A DNA stretch of 64,000 nt from Liolophura sinensis (lineage: Eukaryota > Mollusca > Polyplacophora > Chitonida > Chitonidae): positions 59,937,249 through 60,001,248 of the forward strand of contig NC_088295.1 in NCBI RefSeq assembly GCF_032854445.1, in the 5' to 3' direction. The position numbers and the translations under genes were made by a program. Positions 61,271 to 64,000 of the stretch are shown here, one piece after another (the first letter of the stretch is position 1; every line of letters begins with the position of its first letter). The notes beneath the pieces are model-generated. The model was not told the DNA's origin. It searched no databases and saw only the letters and a list, made by a program, of their open reading frames with translations.

Positions 61271-62021
61271 ATGGAAGTTTGTTTAAGTCGGAGCCTCAGC
61301 AATGCACGTAAGAAGGTTGGAGGAGACAAACAACGGCAGTTCAGCTGTTGTGCTAAAGCGACCAGTGGGTACATCCCCCGGTTATTCAGTGTCCGTGCGG
61401 TGTTGACGCGTTACCTCCCGTTGTTGGCTGTGTTCGGAATATGGCACCTGATGATGACGATTCGCTATCAACAGCAGTGGACAGGTGAGCTACACGCAGT
61501 GGTCGGTGAGGCTGCTGAACTTGAAAAATACCAAGCCATCATATCACGGCTGAACAAAGAGAAGCTAAACTTGATGAGGCAGGTGAAGAGAATGTCTCAG
61601 GACACCGATCCTGGAATGACCAGTCGTCAGTTCAGCGATGTGGGAAGGTCGATTCTGGCCCTTAAACGAAAACATCGACGAAGCTTTCGTAAAATGATGT
61701 TAGAGAAACAGAAAAAGACTTCCAATGAACTCTCAGTGTTGGACAAGATTGTGGAGGAGTTGAAAAAACAAAATATTCCTTCGATAGAGAACTTCACCAA
61801 AAATTTCACCAATGAAATCTATGGTTCGAGAATAGCCAAAATAATTCTCGAAGCCTCATCTGCCAATGTTTCAACGTCTTTGACGGATGAAAGCAAACCT
61901 GTTAAGTTTGTGTCCAACGCACAGATAACCGAACAGATGACCACAGTTCCAGTCAATAGGAATCTAACAGACACCAGGAGAATTAACTACACTCTGTGTG
62001 AATCGACTCCGCCAGTCCTAC
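61271..62021 (+). CDS. first coding exon of a putative type II Golgi glycosyltransferase (paralogous exon 3 of 3)
   Basis: Encodes 250 residues plus one base. The ATG has G at -3 and +4. A long basic, Cys-containing cytoplasmic tail (about 1-45) precedes a membrane span at about 46-64. The stem begins with a coiled-coil-like helix (81-108), then a very basic stretch (131-149). Next is the block 152-198 shared with the exon at 30867 (21 of 47 identical; N-E-I-Y-x-x-R-I core). Sequons NFT, NVS, NLT and NYT are present. It ends Leu-Cys-Glu-Ser-Thr-Pro-Pro-Val-Leu (Cys243) and a GTAAGT donor starts at 62022, phase 1. An internal Met start (61-62) would remove the anchor, so I prefer the first ATG. 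Family call as for the other two: beta-1,4-galactosyl/GalNAc transferase by layout, inference. No catalytic exon lies in the remaining 2 kb. Confidence 0.65.
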
Positions 62022-62081
62022 GTAAGTCACATCGAGGCTTTAAAACCGTGCAAATCATACCCTGTGTATTTATACTTCAGG

Positions 62082-62215
62082 GGCCAATTTCACAAAAACT
62101 CTTATGCAAGGAAATTTTCCTCTATGTAAATATCTTCACCTTATGAAGATACAGCATAGACAACATATGTTTACGAAGACAAGGCTCTGGAGAAAATTTG
62201 AAGCGAATGGCCCTT
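62082..62215. mobile_element. MITE-like family F, copy 2
   Basis: Opens GGGGCCAATTTCACAAAAAC like the element at 32760. It closes GCGAATGGCCC, whose reverse complement (GGGCCATTCGC) gives weak inverted ends. It lies within the intron right after the exon at 61271. Confidence 0.5.
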
Positions 62216-64000
62216 TGGTGTTATCACAAATAATTCTTCGCCATAGATCGGAAATGTAAGATTTTCGAAATACTTATATAGTCTCTCGAATAGCTTCCTA
62301 AAGTTATCATTTGTTCGAAATGCCTGTAGTCTTTCAAGATGGTGCCCTTTCTCTTCGTAAGGGAGTCTCTGGAATATAGGTTTCTCAAATTAGAAATTTT
62401 CCGACAGGCCCGATTTTTCGTTCAGTTTGGGAAACTATGGAGTTGTTACTCATTTTTCCAGATTGTTTCTCATAGTGCAGGTTTCACTTGCAGTAAATGA
62501 ACGGTCCGTGAATTGGTACTCGTTTGTTTCATTGGGTATTTTCCCATGGTACCAAACTGCCCTCTCTGCAGCTTATATATTTGTTTGCCAATGGCTGCTT
62601 AATTTGTGAACAAGCAATGTGCAGTATTTGTTTTAGTTTGTTATTTTGTCGTATCTGCTGTACTCTATGTGAACTAATACGTCTTGTGTACAGTCCGAGG
62701 CTAAAGCTGTTATTATCTCAGAAGATTCCCGTAAAATACATAAGGACCCTCTCTCTCACACACACACTCGTACATATATATGCAAATATTGTAATTAACA
62801 CACAGGGTATGCGTGTCTGATTCAGTATTTATATAGTGTTCGGCATTTACATAATAGACTTTATAACCGTGACATGATTTCACTCGCTTTGTGAACAGCG
62901 TGAAGTTATCATAATAGCGTAATACCATGTCACCTGTAAGGAGAATTGCATGAACTCATAATTTTGTATCTGTTCCCAGCTTTGACATGGAACTCACATG
63001 CTTATCTTTTCTTGCATCCCGCATGGTGTTCGTTCTTGTAGCATTGTCCACAATTGGAATACAGCGAATTCAGCAGTGACTGTTTAAGACAGTTGTTTGT
63101 ATTCAGCGCATGGTTATCGCTATACATGTGTATACTGTATAGTCATAACATCGGTTCTCATACACGCGAAATGCGGTGTACGTCCATCAATTTGTGTTTA
63201 AAAATAATCATGTTCATATTTTGGCACCAGGTGGAATATAGCCTCGTTGATAGGAGAAAGACTTATCAACAGTGATGGTGTGTGGTTGTTGTTTGCTTGC
63301 TTAGGCGTGAGCGTCGCTGTATTGCACCGAAATAGCTATAATGCTGCTTCACTGAAACGTCATGCAGAGGACACCTACATGGGAATGTTCCCCCCTTTTT
63401 ACAAGGATGCACTCAACCAACCATCACAATGGGTATAGTGTATGTTCAAAGTCTCTATAATATATATCTTCATATAGTGCTCGGTTAACTCATTCCTCAA
63501 TGGGAATATCCTCGTGCATTGCTTAACTATACAATTATAGGCTGTATGTTTGTACATTGTATAGTGGACAGTGAGATGCTCCCGTGTCACGAGTGATGTA
63601 TTGAACTCCTTTAAACTTAAAAACTTTTCTTCGAGAATAAAGAGAACAAACAAAAAAACAAACAAAAAAAAAAAAACAACAAACAAACAGCCGAAACCTG
63701 TAAATATCAGGTTTGCTTTCATTTTGGCGTTATGCTGATGATATATATATTTTATAAGCTTTTTTAATTCACGCATTAATGCATAAATATCTACCCGGGG
63801 ATTGTGTTAAGAGCTTTATGTATACAAAATCCACGTGGACAAGCCGAGTCGACCGCAGAGCTAATTTTATCACAGTTAAAAATACCTCATGGGCTAAAGT
63901 ATATACAAGCTATCCCATTTATATCACCGTTTAAATATACCGCCAGTAATTCATTCCCTTTGTGTGGATTGAAGCCAAATTGCACGCTAATTTCTGTAGA
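62216..64000. other. intron or flanking DNA to the window end
   Basis: No second exon recognised. Contains a TCTCACACACAC stretch (62752-62766) and an A-rich AAACAAACAAAA run (63645-63685). Open frames at 63247-63438 and 63399-63776 have no recognised features. Confidence 0.4.

Noticed and set aside
63247-63438. Possible second exon of the glycosyltransferase
   Set aside because: The translation has none of the family's conserved residues, and the preceding AG is not backed by a clear pyrimidine tract.

Overview
This is a stretch of animal nuclear genome, not a prokaryotic window. It is AT-rich. Long regions lack coding potential, and it is full of tRNA-derived SINEs, short terminal-inverted-repeat elements, minisatellites and TA microsatellites. 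The few coding segments end at eukaryotic 5' splice sites. The SINE types (a poly-A/TAAA-tailed one and one ending in CTCA repeats) and the inverted-repeat elements with internal tandem arrays look like those of marine molluscs or close lophotrochozoan relatives. That is recollection of the repeat style; I cannot fix the species.

Genes. Three coding exons lie on the + strand at 4796-5120, 30867-31500 and 61271-62021, about 26 and 30 kb apart. Each starts with an ATG and encodes a short cytoplasmic tail, one membrane span, a luminal stem with N-glycosylation sites and a closing Cys-rich/Pro-rich motif. Each stops at a GT(A/G)AGT donor in the same phase (phase 1). They are clearly related: exons 2 and 3 share 21 of 47 residues without gaps in one stem block, and exons 1 and 2 share 10 of 15 residues in its core. 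The layout is that of a type II Golgi glycosyltransferase, most like the beta-1,4-galactosyl/N-acetylgalactosaminyltransferase family. I see no catalytic-domain exon anywhere in the window. They may be alternative first exons feeding one catalytic region downstream of the window, or tandem genes whose catalytic exons I could not see or which are lost.

Mobile DNA and repeats. From 10768 to 21596 a unit of about 3.87 kb is present three times in tandem. The third copy has a 782-bp internal deletion. Each copy carries the same SINE with the same 13-bp target duplication. At least three SINE families (A, B/B2, C) occur, several with perfect target duplications, including one SINE nested in another at 36536-37090. 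A dispersed family (D), two TIR families, and three elements with imperfect inverted ends (two enclosing tandem arrays) are also present. A frameshifted LINE-1-type ORF1 lies at 40198-41253 on the - strand. Minisatellites or satellites occur at 21715-22350, 22357-22842 (114-bp unit), 25780-27470 (49-bp unit with nested higher-order periods), 35200-35600, 37090-37350, 42352-42715, 51050-51260, 57005-57925 and 60370-60490.

The rest appears to be intron or intergenic DNA. Most short open frames there either come from repeats or have no visible family signature.
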